A stretch of DNA of 64,000 nucleotides, from the NCBI RefSeq assembly GCF_039534915.1, contig NZ_BAAAWE010000001.1:6572001-6636000 (forward strand), read 5' to 3'. The position numbers were made by a program, and so were the translations under genes. The notes beneath the pieces are model-generated. The model saw nothing but the letters and a program-made list of their open reading frames with translations, did no database searches and was not told the origin of the DNA. Below are positions 1-6,697 of this stretch, piece by piece (positions within the stretch are counted from its first letter, which is position 1; the number at the start of each line of letters is the position of its first letter). This DNA comes from Streptomyces roseofulvus (lineage in GTDB: Bacteria; Actinomycetota; Actinomycetes; Streptomycetales; Streptomycetaceae).

Positions 1-1
1 C

Positions 2-181
2 CCGCACTCCCGGAGCGCCGCCCTCGCCGTCGGGCCCACCGGCACCGACCTCACCCGCGACGGCGGGCGCACCTGGCGGACCGTGGACACCGGCTCGTAC
101 GACACCGTCGACTGCACCCCGGACGGCGGCTGCTGGGCCTCGGGCGAGAAGGGCCGGATCGCCGTCCTCGCGCGCCCCTGA
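2..181 (+). CDS. C-terminal end of a BNR/Asp-box repeat propeller protein (partial)
   Basis: The gene enters from the left edge and only its last 59 codons are visible. The fragment contains an Asp-box-like turn (TRDGGRTWRTVDTGSY) and a second strand pair around GGCWASGEKGRIAVLARP, as expected of the last blades of a BNR/sialidase-like or YCF48-like beta-propeller. Actinobacterial proteins of this type are usually secreted and are often misnamed oxidoreductases. Coding is supported by near-complete G/C at third positions. The next gene is convergent, its stop lying only 9 bp away. Substrate and localisation cannot be judged without the N-terminus. Confidence 0.6.
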   Translation, partial: PHSRSAALAVGPTGTDLTRDGGRTWRTVDTGSYDTVDCTPDGGCWASGEKGRIAVLARP

Positions 182-190
182 GGCCCCGCG

Positions 191-490
191 TCAGGCCGGC
201 GGCTGCTCGCGGTAGCCGGCCAGGGCCTCGACGGTCTTCGACGCGTAGAACTCGGTGATCCGGTACGCGCACACGCCCTCGGCGCTGAAGGGGTCGGCCG
301 CCGCGATCCGCTCGATCGCGGCCCGGTCGACCCCGGCCGCCAGGATCACCCCGCCGTCCCGCGGGTTCTTCCGCCCCGACGCGAGGAACACCCCGGCGGC
401 GTACTGCTCGTCCAGCCAGGCGATGTGCGCGTCCATGAGGGCGTCCGCCCGCTCGACGGGCGCCGTGTAGGTCAATTCGAGTACGAACAT
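191..490 (-). CDS. YciI family protein
   Basis: A 99-residue alpha/beta-barrel-type protein of the YciI family, starting at ATG (488-490) with MFVLELTYTAP. Family features are the N-terminal beta strand, the helix ADALMDAHIAWLDEQYAAG, the FLASGRKNPRDGG segment and a dimerisation half ending in ITEFYASK. YciI proteins are small cytosolic enzymes or binding proteins of mostly unknown reaction; a His/Asp pair is proposed to be catalytic, and H23 and D28 are candidates here. The length is normal. The longer frame upstream runs through the next gene and is not used. It probably stands alone, with a SMI1-like gene 35 bp upstream on the same strand. Confidence 0.85.
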   Translation of the reverse strand: MFVLELTYTAPVERADALMDAHIAWLDEQYAAGVFLASGRKNPRDGGVILAAGVDRAAIERIAAADPFSAEGVCAYRITEFYASKTVEALAGYREQPPA

Positions 491-525
491 GCGTGCAAGG
501 CTACCGGCGGGGACCGCCCCGACGA

Positions 526-1086
526 TCAGTCGTCCGCCGCCACGGTGGGCTGCTCGAAGCGGTGCTCGGTCGGCTTCAGCACCTCGTACAGGTAACCGAA
601 GTACGAGGTCTCCACCGTGCCCGTGAGCACCCCCAGCAGAAAGGCGGCGCACCCCGGCCCGTGCCGTTCCCAGAGCGGGCCGCGGCCCTCGTTGTAGAGG
701 ACGGGCCAGTCGTCGGGGTGCGCCTCGGGCCGCACCAGCCAGTACAGGAACGCCCCCGAGCCCTCCTCGAACGCCCACGGCACCAACCGCGCCCCCGGCT
801 CCGACAGCTCCGCCGGCCACTCGTCGGCCTCCCACTCCCGCAACGACTCCAGGATCTCGGTCCGTTCGGCGGTCTGCGCGACCAGGTCGCGGTGGGCGCG
901 TCCGGCGTCCGGCGTCAGCAGCCACACCGTCTCGTCGAAGACCCCGGGCCCGTACGTCTCGACCAGCCGCTTGTAGTCGGCCGGGAGCGGCACCCCGAGC
1001 GCGCGCTCCGTCCCCGCCCAGTCCACGGCGGGCGGCGGCTCGGCGGGCGGCGGGCAGAGGCGTACGAGAGCGTCGATCGCGGTCAT
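526..1086 (-). CDS. SMI1/KNR4 (SUKH) family protein
   Basis: A 186-residue protein with the SUKH superfamily N-terminal pattern: an amphipathic helix (AVDWAGTERALGVPLPADYKRLVETYGPG) followed by the strand DETVWLLTP and a later LVPWAFEEGSGAFLYWLV segment typical of the fold. The start MTAIDALV at 1084-1086 is preferred; an ATG six codons earlier is possible. Many SUKH proteins are immunity proteins against polymorphic toxins, but no toxin gene is beside it, so an immunity role is not supported here. It could equally be a housekeeping SMI1-like protein. It diverges from the endonuclease V gene with only about 60 bp between start codons. Confidence 0.75.
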   Translation of the reverse strand: MTAIDALVRLCPPPAEPPPAVDWAGTERALGVPLPADYKRLVETYGPGVFDETVWLLTPDAGRAHRDLVAQTAERTEILESLREWEADEWPAELSEPGARLVPWAFEEGSGAFLYWLVRPEAHPDDWPVLYNEGRGPLWERHGPGCAAFLLGVLTGTVETSYFGYLYEVLKPTEHRFEQPTVAADD

Positions 1087-1133
1087 GCGGGGACGCCAGC
1101 GCACCGCGCCGACACCGGAACCGGCCGCCGCCG

Positions 1134-1139
1134 TAGGGT
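1134..1139 (+). promoter_or_regulatory. -10 element for leaderless endonuclease V transcript
   Basis: TAGGGT (TAnnnT) ends six bases before the ATG at 1146. At that distance transcription should start at or within a base of the start codon, giving a leaderless mRNA; no ribosome-binding site is present. The -35 is weak. Confidence 0.5.
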
Positions 1140-1145
1140 GGCCGC

Positions 1146-1838
1146 ATGGGGATCACCGGGGTTCCGGCGGGCTGGCCCGCCGACGAGGAGACGGCGCTGG
1201 ACGTCCAGCGCGAGCTGCGGGAACGGCTCGTGCTGGACGAGGAGGGGCCGGCGGCGGGCGAGGGGCACGTCACCGGGCTCGACGTCGCGTACGACGACGA
1301 GCGTGACCTCGTCGCCGCCGCGGCCGTGGTCCTGGACGCCGGGACCCTCGAGGTCGTGGAGCGGGCGACCGCCGTGGGACGGGTCTCCTTCCCTTACGTC
1401 CCCGGGCTCCTCGCCTTCCGCGAGATCCCCACCGTGCTGGCCGCCCTCGACGCCCTCGCCGCCGACCCCGGCCTCCTCGTCTGCGACGGCTACGGCCTCG
1501 CCCATCCGCGCCGGTTCGGGCTCGCCTCCCACCTCGGCGTCCTCACCGGGCGGCCCGCGATCGGCGTCGCCAAGAACCCGTTCACCTTCGCCTACGACCG
1601 ACCCGGCCCGGACCGCGGCGACTTCGCGCCGCTGCGCGCCGACGGCGAGGAGGTCGGACGGGCGCTGCGGACCCGGAGCGGGGTCAAGCCCGTCTTCGTC
1701 TCCGTCGGCCACCGGATCTCCCTCGACAACGCCTGCGCGCACACCCTCGCGCTCACCCCGCGCTACCGGATCCCCGAGACGACCCGGCACGCCGACGCGC
1801 TCTGCCGACGCGCCCTCCAGGAGGCCCGGGCCGCGTAG
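1146..1838 (+). CDS. nfi: Endonuclease V (deoxyinosine 3' endonuclease)
   Basis: A 230-residue endonuclease V, which nicks DNA (or RNA) one phosphodiester 3' of deoxyinosine in repair of deaminated adenine. Motifs in order: GLDVAYD with the metal-binding Asp at about residue 46, the wedge FPYVPGLLAFREIP with catalytic Glu at about 93, VCDGYGLAHPRRFGLASHLGV with Asp at about 114, and GVAKNP. Length is usual for bacterial Nfi. The upstream TAGGGT six bases before ATG suggests leaderless expression. The following 46-codon gene has its own promoter-like motif, so the two may be separate units. Confidence 0.95.
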   Translation: MGITGVPAGWPADEETALDVQRELRERLVLDEEGPAAGEGHVTGLDVAYDDERDLVAAAAVVLDAGTLEVVERATAVGRVSFPYVPGLLAFREIPTVLAALDALAADPGLLVCDGYGLAHPRRFGLASHLGVLTGRPAIGVAKNPFTFAYDRPGPDRGDFAPLRADGEEVGRALRTRSGVKPVFVSVGHRISLDNACAHTLALTPRYRIPETTRHADALCRRALQEARAA

Positions 1839-1881
1839 CGTCCGCGTACCAGGCGCGTCTGAGTACCCGTACGGATGCCCG

Positions 1882-1904
1882 TTGTCAGACCCCCGCGGCA
1901 CAGT
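1882..1904 (+). promoter_or_regulatory. Degenerate PafBC/RecA-independent damage-promoter-like motif
   Basis: TTGTCA at 1882-1887, then GAC, eight bases, and CACAGT at 1899-1904. The spacing of the motif TTGTCRGTG-N8-TAnnnT is exact, but the GTG triplet and the first base of the -10 differ. CACAGT ends seven bases before the ATG at 1912, giving a leaderless geometry. It lies just after the endonuclease V gene. Confidence 0.3.
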
Positions 1905-1911
1905 GGCCTCC

Positions 1912-2052
1912 ATGACAACCCCCGTCACCACGCACTCCCGCCGCCGCTCCACGGGCCGCGCGATGCCCGTCGTCCTCGCCGTCGCCGCGCTCTCCGCGCT
2001 CGCCTGGACCTGCGCCATCCTGTACGTGCTCGCCGACTGGACCACCGGATGA
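1912..2052 (+). CDS. Small single-pass membrane protein, unknown function
   Basis: A 46-residue protein: a basic N-terminus (HSRRRSTGR) followed by one strongly hydrophobic segment, about residues 18-41, and a short acidic/aromatic tail (ADWTTG). The positive-inside rule suggests an N-in, C-out topology. The stop codon overlaps the ATG of the next gene (ATGA at 2049-2052), so it is translationally coupled to the VOC-family gene. No family recognised. G/C-rich third positions and the coupled junction argue that it is real. Confidence 0.6.
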   Translation: MTTPVTTHSRRRSTGRAMPVVLAVAALSALAWTCAILYVLADWTTG

Positions 2053-2435
2053 CCGGGCGGCTGCGGTGCGTCGTCCTCGACTGCCCCGACTCCCGCGAAC
2101 TCGCCCGGTTCTACCGCGAGATGCTGGGCGGCGAGATCACCGCGCCCGACCCCGGGCTCGCCGTCGGAGCGGGCTCCGCCGTGCTCCGCGACGCCCACGG
2201 GCCGGTCCTCGCCTTCCAGGACGTCGCCGACCACCGGCCGCCCGTCTGGGGCGCCCCCGAGCAGCAGGTCCTCCTCGACGTCCGGGTCCCGGACCCGGCC
2301 GCCGCCCACGAGACGGTGCTCGCCCTCGGAGCCGTGCCCCTCGGCGAGGGCGGGGGAGGCGAGGACGCCGCCGGGCCGCTCTGGCGGGTGTACGCCGATC
2401 CGGCCGGGCACCCGTTCCGGCTCATGGGGGACTGA
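2049..2435 (+). CDS. Glyoxalase/VOC family protein
   Basis: A 128-residue vicinal-oxygen-chelate protein. The N-terminus (LRCVVLDCPDSRELARFYREMLGG) and the C-terminal strand ending in WRVYADPAGHPFRLMG are typical of the actinobacterial VOC_6-type members used as lyases, resistance proteins or metal-binding domains. The usual first metal ligand (His at the start of the first strand) is replaced by the VVLDCPD sequence common in this subgroup, so metal use is uncertain. The start codon overlaps the stop of the preceding small membrane gene. Substrate cannot be inferred. Confidence 0.85.
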   Translation: MTGRLRCVVLDCPDSRELARFYREMLGGEITAPDPGLAVGAGSAVLRDAHGPVLAFQDVADHRPPVWGAPEQQVLLDVRVPDPAAAHETVLALGAVPLGEGGGGEDAAGPLWRVYADPAGHPFRLMGD

Positions 2436-2494
2436 GCCCCGGACCCTTCGCCGCACCGGATTCGACCGGGGCGCACCAGGGGAAGGAAGACGGG

Positions 2495-2926
2495 ATGGAC
2501 CTGCACACCACACCGCGACGACTCGTCTCCTCCGGCTCCCCGCTCGAACCGGAGATCGGCTTCTCCCGCGCCGTACGGCACGGCCCGTACGTCTCCGTCG
2601 CCGGCACCGCGCCGATCGCGCCCGACGGCACCACCACCGCGCCCGGCGATGTCTACGCCCAGACCGTGCGCTGTCTCGACATCGCCGAGGCGGCCCTCCG
2701 CGAGGCGGGCGCCCGCCTGGAGGACGTCGTCCGCACCCGTGTCCTGCTCACCGACGCCACCGCCTGGCGCGAGGCGGCCCGCGCCCACGGCGAGCGGTTC
2801 GCCGCCGTCCGGCCCGCCTGCACCTTCATGGAGGTGTCCCGGTTCATCGACCCGGCGTGGCTGGTCGAGATCGAGGTCGACGCCGTCGTCGTCGACCACA
2901 GCGCCCCCGACATGATCGGCTGGTGA
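2495..2926 (+). CDS. RidA family protein
   Basis: A 143-residue RidA/YjgF/UK114-family protein starting at ATG 2495 after a GGAAGGAAG ribosome-binding site. Family features are SGSPLEPEIGFSRAVRHGPYVSVAGTAPI, the ALREAGARLEDVVRTRVLLTD helix-strand and the terminal FIDPAWLVEIEVDAVV. Canonical RidA deaminates reactive enamine/imine intermediates and needs an Arg near residue 105. Here the equivalent region reads RPACTFMEVSRFIDPAWLVEIE, so the Arg-x-x-x-x motif is partly preserved but the subgroup differs from RidA proper. Cytosolic, probably trimeric. It is separate from the convergent downstream gene by 24 bp. Confidence 0.85.
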   Translation: MDLHTTPRRLVSSGSPLEPEIGFSRAVRHGPYVSVAGTAPIAPDGTTTAPGDVYAQTVRCLDIAEAALREAGARLEDVVRTRVLLTDATAWREAARAHGERFAAVRPACTFMEVSRFIDPAWLVEIEVDAVVVDHSAPDMIGW

Positions 2927-2950
2927 ACCGGCCGTGGCACCGGGCCGCCG

Positions 2951-4156
2951 CTACCCCCGGTGCGCCACCCGGAAGCGCAGGCCCGCGGACCGCAGCCGGG
3001 TGATGAGCGCGTCGCCCATCGCCACCGCCGTCGTGACCTGGCCCGCCGTCTCCGGCAGCGGGTCCAGGGCGAGGCAGAGCGCCGCCTCGGCGAGCATCTT
3101 CGCCGTCTCGTCGTAGCCGGGATCGCCGCCCGACACCTCGGTGAGGACCCGCCGCCCGCCGCCCTCGCCGACGAACCGGACCGTGAACCAGCTGCGGGCG
3201 CGCCGCTCGGCCGACGGTCCGGAGCCCGCCGCGTAACGGTCCATCAGCCAGCGTCGCACGGGCGGCAGTTGGGCCGCCGTGACGGCCGCGCCGATCGCCG
3301 CCGTGCCGCCGAGCGCCATCGGCAGGGTCTTCACCGAGGCGTAGTGGCGGTAGCGGAAGTCCGGGCCGTACCGTGCGAGCGCGGCCGCCGACCGGGCCAC
3401 CACCTGCGGGTCCAGGGTGGGCAGCGGCAGCGCCCAGGTGCCCGTCTCGGTGCTGAACCGGGGGGCGCCCAGCGGCGCGCGGGCCCGCCGGCCCACCAGC
3501 CGCGGCGCGTGCAGCCGGCGCTCGTGGGCGGCCCGCAGGATCTCCCGGCCGCGGCCGAAGGCGGTGAGCGCGGAGGCGAAGGTGCCGCCGGAGAAGACGG
3601 CGCCGGCCCGGACGAAGCCGTCGACGCGCAGCGGTACGCCCTCCGGCAGCTGCTCCACCGTGAAGAGCACCCCGAGGTCGTGCGGGACCGAGTCGAAGCC
3701 GCAGGCGTGCACGAGCCGGGCGCCGGTCTCCCGGGCGCGGGCGTCGTGGCGGACGTACATGAGGTCGACGAACTCGGACTCGCCGGTCAGGTCGAGGTAG
3801 TCGGTGCCGGCGTCCGCGCAGGCGGCGACCAGGCCCTCGCCGTACCAGACGTAGGGGCCGACGGTGGAGGCCACCACCCGCGCCGACTCCGCGAGCGCGC
3901 GCAGCGAGGCGGGGTCGCCGGAATCGGCGGTCAGCAGGGGCAGCCCGGCGAGGTGCGGCCGGCCGGCGGCGAGCCGGTCCCGCAGCGCCGCCAGCCGGGC
4001 GGCCGAGCGTCCGGCGAGGGCCCAGCGGCACTCGGCGGGGGCGTGCTCGGCCAGGTACTCCGCGGTGAGCTCGCCCACGAACCCGGTCGCCCCGAACAGG
4101 ACCACGTCGTACCGCCGTCCGCCGGGGTCCCGCCCCGCGCCCGCCCCTGTCTCCAT
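2951..4156 (-). CDS. Saccharopine dehydrogenase-like protein (trans-acting enoyl reductase family)
   Basis: A 401-residue NAD(P)-binding protein. The Rossmann motif FGATGFVG lies at about residues 21-28, followed by LAGRSAARLAALR and a second strand around VVASTVGPYVWYGEGLVAACADAGTDYLDLTGE, the pattern of saccharopine-dehydrogenase-like proteins that include mycobacterial trans-acting enoyl reductase Rv2953. Mycobacterial relatives act in polyketide lipid synthesis; in Streptomyces the substrate is unknown. It diverges from the beta-oxidation operon across a 166-bp region with shared operators, suggesting co-regulation with lipid metabolism. Its own promoter is TTCGAC-N17-TATCCT on the minus strand (4195-4223). 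Confidence 0.85.
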   Translation of the reverse strand: METGAGAGRDPGGRRYDVVLFGATGFVGELTAEYLAEHAPAECRWALAGRSAARLAALRDRLAAGRPHLAGLPLLTADSGDPASLRALAESARVVASTVGPYVWYGEGLVAACADAGTDYLDLTGESEFVDLMYVRHDARARETGARLVHACGFDSVPHDLGVLFTVEQLPEGVPLRVDGFVRAGAVFSGGTFASALTAFGRGREILRAAHERRLHAPRLVGRRARAPLGAPRFSTETGTWALPLPTLDPQVVARSAAALARYGPDFRYRHYASVKTLPMALGGTAAIGAAVTAAQLPPVRRWLMDRYAAGSGPSAERRARSWFTVRFVGEGGGRRVLTEVSGGDPGYDETAKMLAEAALCLALDPLPETAGQVTTAVAMGDALITRLRSAGLRFRVAHRG

Positions 4157-4194
4157 CGAGCCCCACTCCCGTCCCTCGGCGATGTCGTCGGCGG

Positions 4195-4223
4195 AGGATA
4201 GCGGACCCGCCCGCCCCGTCGAA
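4195..4223 (-). promoter_or_regulatory. Promoter of the enoyl-reductase-like gene
   Basis: Read on the minus strand, TTCGAC (4218-4223) is separated by 17 bases from TATCCT (4195-4200), fitting a HrdB-type promoter that fires away from the beta-oxidation operon. Confidence 0.45.
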
Positions 4224-4227
4224 TTTC

Positions 4228-4237
4228 CAAGCGCTTG
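4228..4237. promoter_or_regulatory. Palindromic operator CAAGCGCTTG in the divergent promoter
   Basis: A perfect 10-bp palindrome that lies between the two divergent promoters, just upstream of both -35 boxes. With flanks it fits the mycobacterial KstR2 consensus AnCAAGnnCTTGnT at all positions but the first. KstR2 is a TetR repressor of sterol-ring catabolism; which Streptomyces regulator binds here is unknown. Confidence 0.5.
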
Positions 4238-4251
4238 CTCGGCCGGGGGGC

Positions 4252-4280
4252 TTGTGCCGAGTGGAACACGTTCCTAGCAT
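4252..4280 (+). promoter_or_regulatory. Promoter of the beta-oxidation operon with an operator in its spacer
   Basis: TTGTGC (4252-4257), a 17-base spacer, and TAGCAT (4275-4280) form a good housekeeping promoter for the operon that starts at 4323. The spacer contains the inverted repeat GGAACACGTTCC (4263-4274), abutting the -10. It resembles the KstR-type consensus TnnAACnnGTTnnA with one mismatch. A repressor bound there would occlude RNA polymerase. Confidence 0.6.
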
Positions 4281-4322
4281 CTCCGGTGTTACATCATTGG
4301 TGTCACACACTCTGGGGGCTCG

Positions 4323-5501
4323 ATGAGCACGAGGCAGACCGAGCGGACCGGTCCGCTCGCCGGGGTCCGGGTCGTGGAGCTCGCCGGCATCGGCCCCGGC
4401 CCCTTCGCCGCCATGCTCCTCGCCGACCTCGGAGCCGACGTCGTCCGCGTCGACCGGCCCGGCGGCCCCGGCCTCGGCGTCGACCCGGCCAAGGACCTCA
4501 CCAACCGCAACAAGCGCTCGGTCCTCGTCGACCTCAAGGCCCCGGACGGCCCCGCGACCGTCCTCGACCTCGTCGAACGCGCCGACGTGCTGATCGAGGG
4601 GTACCGGCCCGGCGTCGCCGAACGCCTCGGCGTCGGGCCCGGCGAGTGCCTCGCCCGCAACCCCCGGCTCGTCTACGGGCGGATGACCGGCTGGGGCCAG
4701 GACGGTCCGCTCGCCCCCACCGCAGGACACGACATCGGCTACATCGCCGTCACCGGCGCCCTCGGCCTCGTCGGCCCCGACCCGGACGGCCCCCCGAGCA
4801 TCCCGGCCAATCTGCTCGGCGACTACGCGGGCGGCTCGCTCTACCTCGTCGTCGGCGTCCTCGCCGCCCTCCAGCACGCGCGGACGCACGGCGAGGGCCA
4901 GATCGTCGACGCCGCCATCGTGGACGGCACCGCCCACCTCACCACCATGATCCACGCCATGCTCCTGGCCGGCGGCTGGCAGGACCGGCGCGGGGTGAAC
5001 CTCCTCGACGGCGGCTGCCCCTTCTACGGGGTGTACGCGACCTCCGACGGCGGCCACATGGCGGTCGGCGCCCTGGAGGAACGCTTCTACGACGCGTTCG
5101 CCCGGCTGCTCGGCCTGCCGGAGGCCGGCGTCGACGCCACCGCCCTCCGGCGCGACCTCGCCCGCTGGCCCGAGCTGCGCGAGGCCGTCGCCGCCCGCTT
5201 CCGGAGCCGTACCCGCGCCGAGTGGACCGAGGTCTTCGAGGGCTCCGACGCCTGCGTCGCCCCCGTCCTCTCGCTCCGCGAGGCCCCCGGCCACCCGCAC
5301 CTCGCGGCCCGGGCCACCTTCGCCGAGCACGGCGGACTCGTCCAGCCCGCGCCCGCGCCCCGTTTCTCCGCCACCCCCGGCACCCTCCGTACCGGCCCCG
5401 CCCTGCCCGGCGCCGACACCGCCGAGGTCGCCCGCGACTGGGCCGTCCCCGCCCTGTGCCCGCAGGACGCCCCGCACACCCAGGAGTCGAAGACCGCATG
5501 A
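4323..5501 (+). CDS. CaiB/BaiF-type CoA transferase, alpha-methylacyl-CoA racemase-like
   Basis: A 392-residue class III CoA transferase family protein. It has the N-terminal PLAGVRVVELAGIGPGPFAAMLLADLGADVVRV fold, LIEGYRPGVAERLG, TAGHDIGYIAVTGAL with His136, and NLLGDYAGGS with Asp167; this His/Asp pair matches the catalytic residues of alpha-methylacyl-CoA racemase, 31 residues apart as expected. It probably epimerises 2-methyl-branched acyl-CoAs so that the downstream acyl-CoA dehydrogenase can act. First gene of the four-gene oxidation operon; its stop overlaps the ATG of the dehydrogenase (ATGA). Expression is likely controlled by the palindromes at 4228-4274. Confidence 0.9.
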   Translation: MSTRQTERTGPLAGVRVVELAGIGPGPFAAMLLADLGADVVRVDRPGGPGLGVDPAKDLTNRNKRSVLVDLKAPDGPATVLDLVERADVLIEGYRPGVAERLGVGPGECLARNPRLVYGRMTGWGQDGPLAPTAGHDIGYIAVTGALGLVGPDPDGPPSIPANLLGDYAGGSLYLVVGVLAALQHARTHGEGQIVDAAIVDGTAHLTTMIHAMLLAGGWQDRRGVNLLDGGCPFYGVYATSDGGHMAVGALEERFYDAFARLLGLPEAGVDATALRRDLARWPELREAVAARFRSRTRAEWTEVFEGSDACVAPVLSLREAPGHPHLAARATFAEHGGLVQPAPAPRFSATPGTLRTGPALPGADTAEVARDWAVPALCPQDAPHTQESKTA

Positions 5502-6649
5502 AGCGCACGCTCTACACCGAGGACCACGAAGCCTTCCGGGCGGTCGTCCGCACCTTCCTGGAGAAGGAGGTGCTGCCGCACTACGCGCAGTGGGAGAAGG
5601 ACGGCATCGTCTCCCGCGAGGCCTGGCGCGCCGCCGGCCGGCAGGGCCTCCTCGGCATCGCCGTCGAGGAGGAGTACGGCGGCGGGGGCAACTCCGACTT
5701 CCGGTACGCCTCCGTCCTCGCCGAGGAGTTCACCCGGGCGGCCGCCCCGGGCCTCGCCATCGGCCTGCACAACGACATCATCGGCCCGTACCTCACCAAG
5801 CTCGCCACCGACGAGCAGAAGCGGCGCTGGCTGCCCGGCTTCTGCTCCGGGGAGCTGATCACCGCCATCGCGATGACCGAGCCGGGCGCCGGCTCCGATC
5901 TCCAGGGCATCCGCACCACCGCCGAGGACCGCGGCGACCACTGGGTCCTCAACGGCTCCAAGACCTTCATCTCCAACGGCATCCTCGCCGACCTGGTGAT
6001 CGTCGTCGCGAGGACCACCCCCGAGGGCGGCGCGCACGGCCTCTCCCTCCTCGTCGTCGAGCGCGGCACGGAGGGCTTCGAGCGCGGCCGCAACCTCGAC
6101 AAGATCGGCCAGAAGTCCCAGGACACCGCCGAACTCTTCTTCACGGACGTCCGCGTCCCCAAGGAGAACCTGCTGGGCGAGCTCAACGGCGCCTTCGTCC
6201 ACCTGATGACCAACCTGGCCCAGGAGCGCCTGGCCATCGCGGTCGCCGGGATCGCCGGCGCCGAGCACCTGCTGGAGCTGACCACGGCCTACGTCAAGGA
6301 GCGCGAGGCCTTCGGCAGGCCGCTCGCCAAGCTCCAGCACGTGCGGTTCGAGATCGCGGAGATGGCCACCGAGTGCGCCGTCACCCGGGCGTTCGTGGAC
6401 CGGTGCATCGAGGAGCACGCCGACCCCACGGGCCTCGGCCTCGACCCCGTCCACGCCTCCATGGCCAAGTGGTGGGCGACCGAGCTCCAGAAGCGGGTGG
6501 CCGACCGCTGTCTGCAACTGCACGGCGGATACGGCTACATGAGCGAATTCCCGGTCGCCCGCGCCTTCACCGACGGCCGCATCCAGACCATCTACGGCGG
6601 CACGACGGAGATCATGAAGGAGATCATCGGCCGCTCCCTCCTCGGCTGA
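5498..6649 (+). CDS. Acyl-CoA dehydrogenase
   Basis: A 383-residue FAD-dependent acyl-CoA dehydrogenase that forms the trans-2-enoyl-CoA in the first oxidation step. Signature segments are AMTEPGAGSDLQGIRTTA, WVLNGSKTFISNG, the helical region LAQERLAIAVAGIAGAE, and LQLHGGYGYMSEFPVARAFTDGRIQTIYGGTTEIMKEIIGRSLLG. The Glu of GGTTEIM is at the position of the catalytic base in the long- and medium-chain groups. The ATG overlaps the stop of the racemase gene, which fits a branched-chain acyl-CoA route. Electrons should pass to ETF; no ETF genes are nearby. Confidence 0.93.
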   Translation: MKRTLYTEDHEAFRAVVRTFLEKEVLPHYAQWEKDGIVSREAWRAAGRQGLLGIAVEEEYGGGGNSDFRYASVLAEEFTRAAAPGLAIGLHNDIIGPYLTKLATDEQKRRWLPGFCSGELITAIAMTEPGAGSDLQGIRTTAEDRGDHWVLNGSKTFISNGILADLVIVVARTTPEGGAHGLSLLVVERGTEGFERGRNLDKIGQKSQDTAELFFTDVRVPKENLLGELNGAFVHLMTNLAQERLAIAVAGIAGAEHLLELTTAYVKEREAFGRPLAKLQHVRFEIAEMATECAVTRAFVDRCIEEHADPTGLGLDPVHASMAKWWATELQKRVADRCLQLHGGYGYMSEFPVARAFTDGRIQTIYGGTTEIMKEIIGRSLLG

Positions 6650-6697
6650 GTCCCCGCCCGACCCCTCCTGAGAAACCCTCACCGCGAAAGGCTTCCC

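Noticed and set aside
526..1086. SMI1-like protein considered as an immunity protein of a toxin pair
   Set aside because: No toxin, polymorphic-toxin domain or secretion signal in the neighbouring genes.
4263..4274. GGAACACGTTCC considered as a LexA box
   Set aside because: The half-sites are two bases apart, not four as in GAAC-N4-GTTC; the KstR-type consensus fits better.
2844..5477. Long open frame on the minus strand antisense to the racemase and across the enoyl-reductase-like gene
   Set aside because: It is a shadow of the high-GC coding strand: translation gives Arg/Gly/Pro/Ala-rich text without domains, while the real genes read in other frames.
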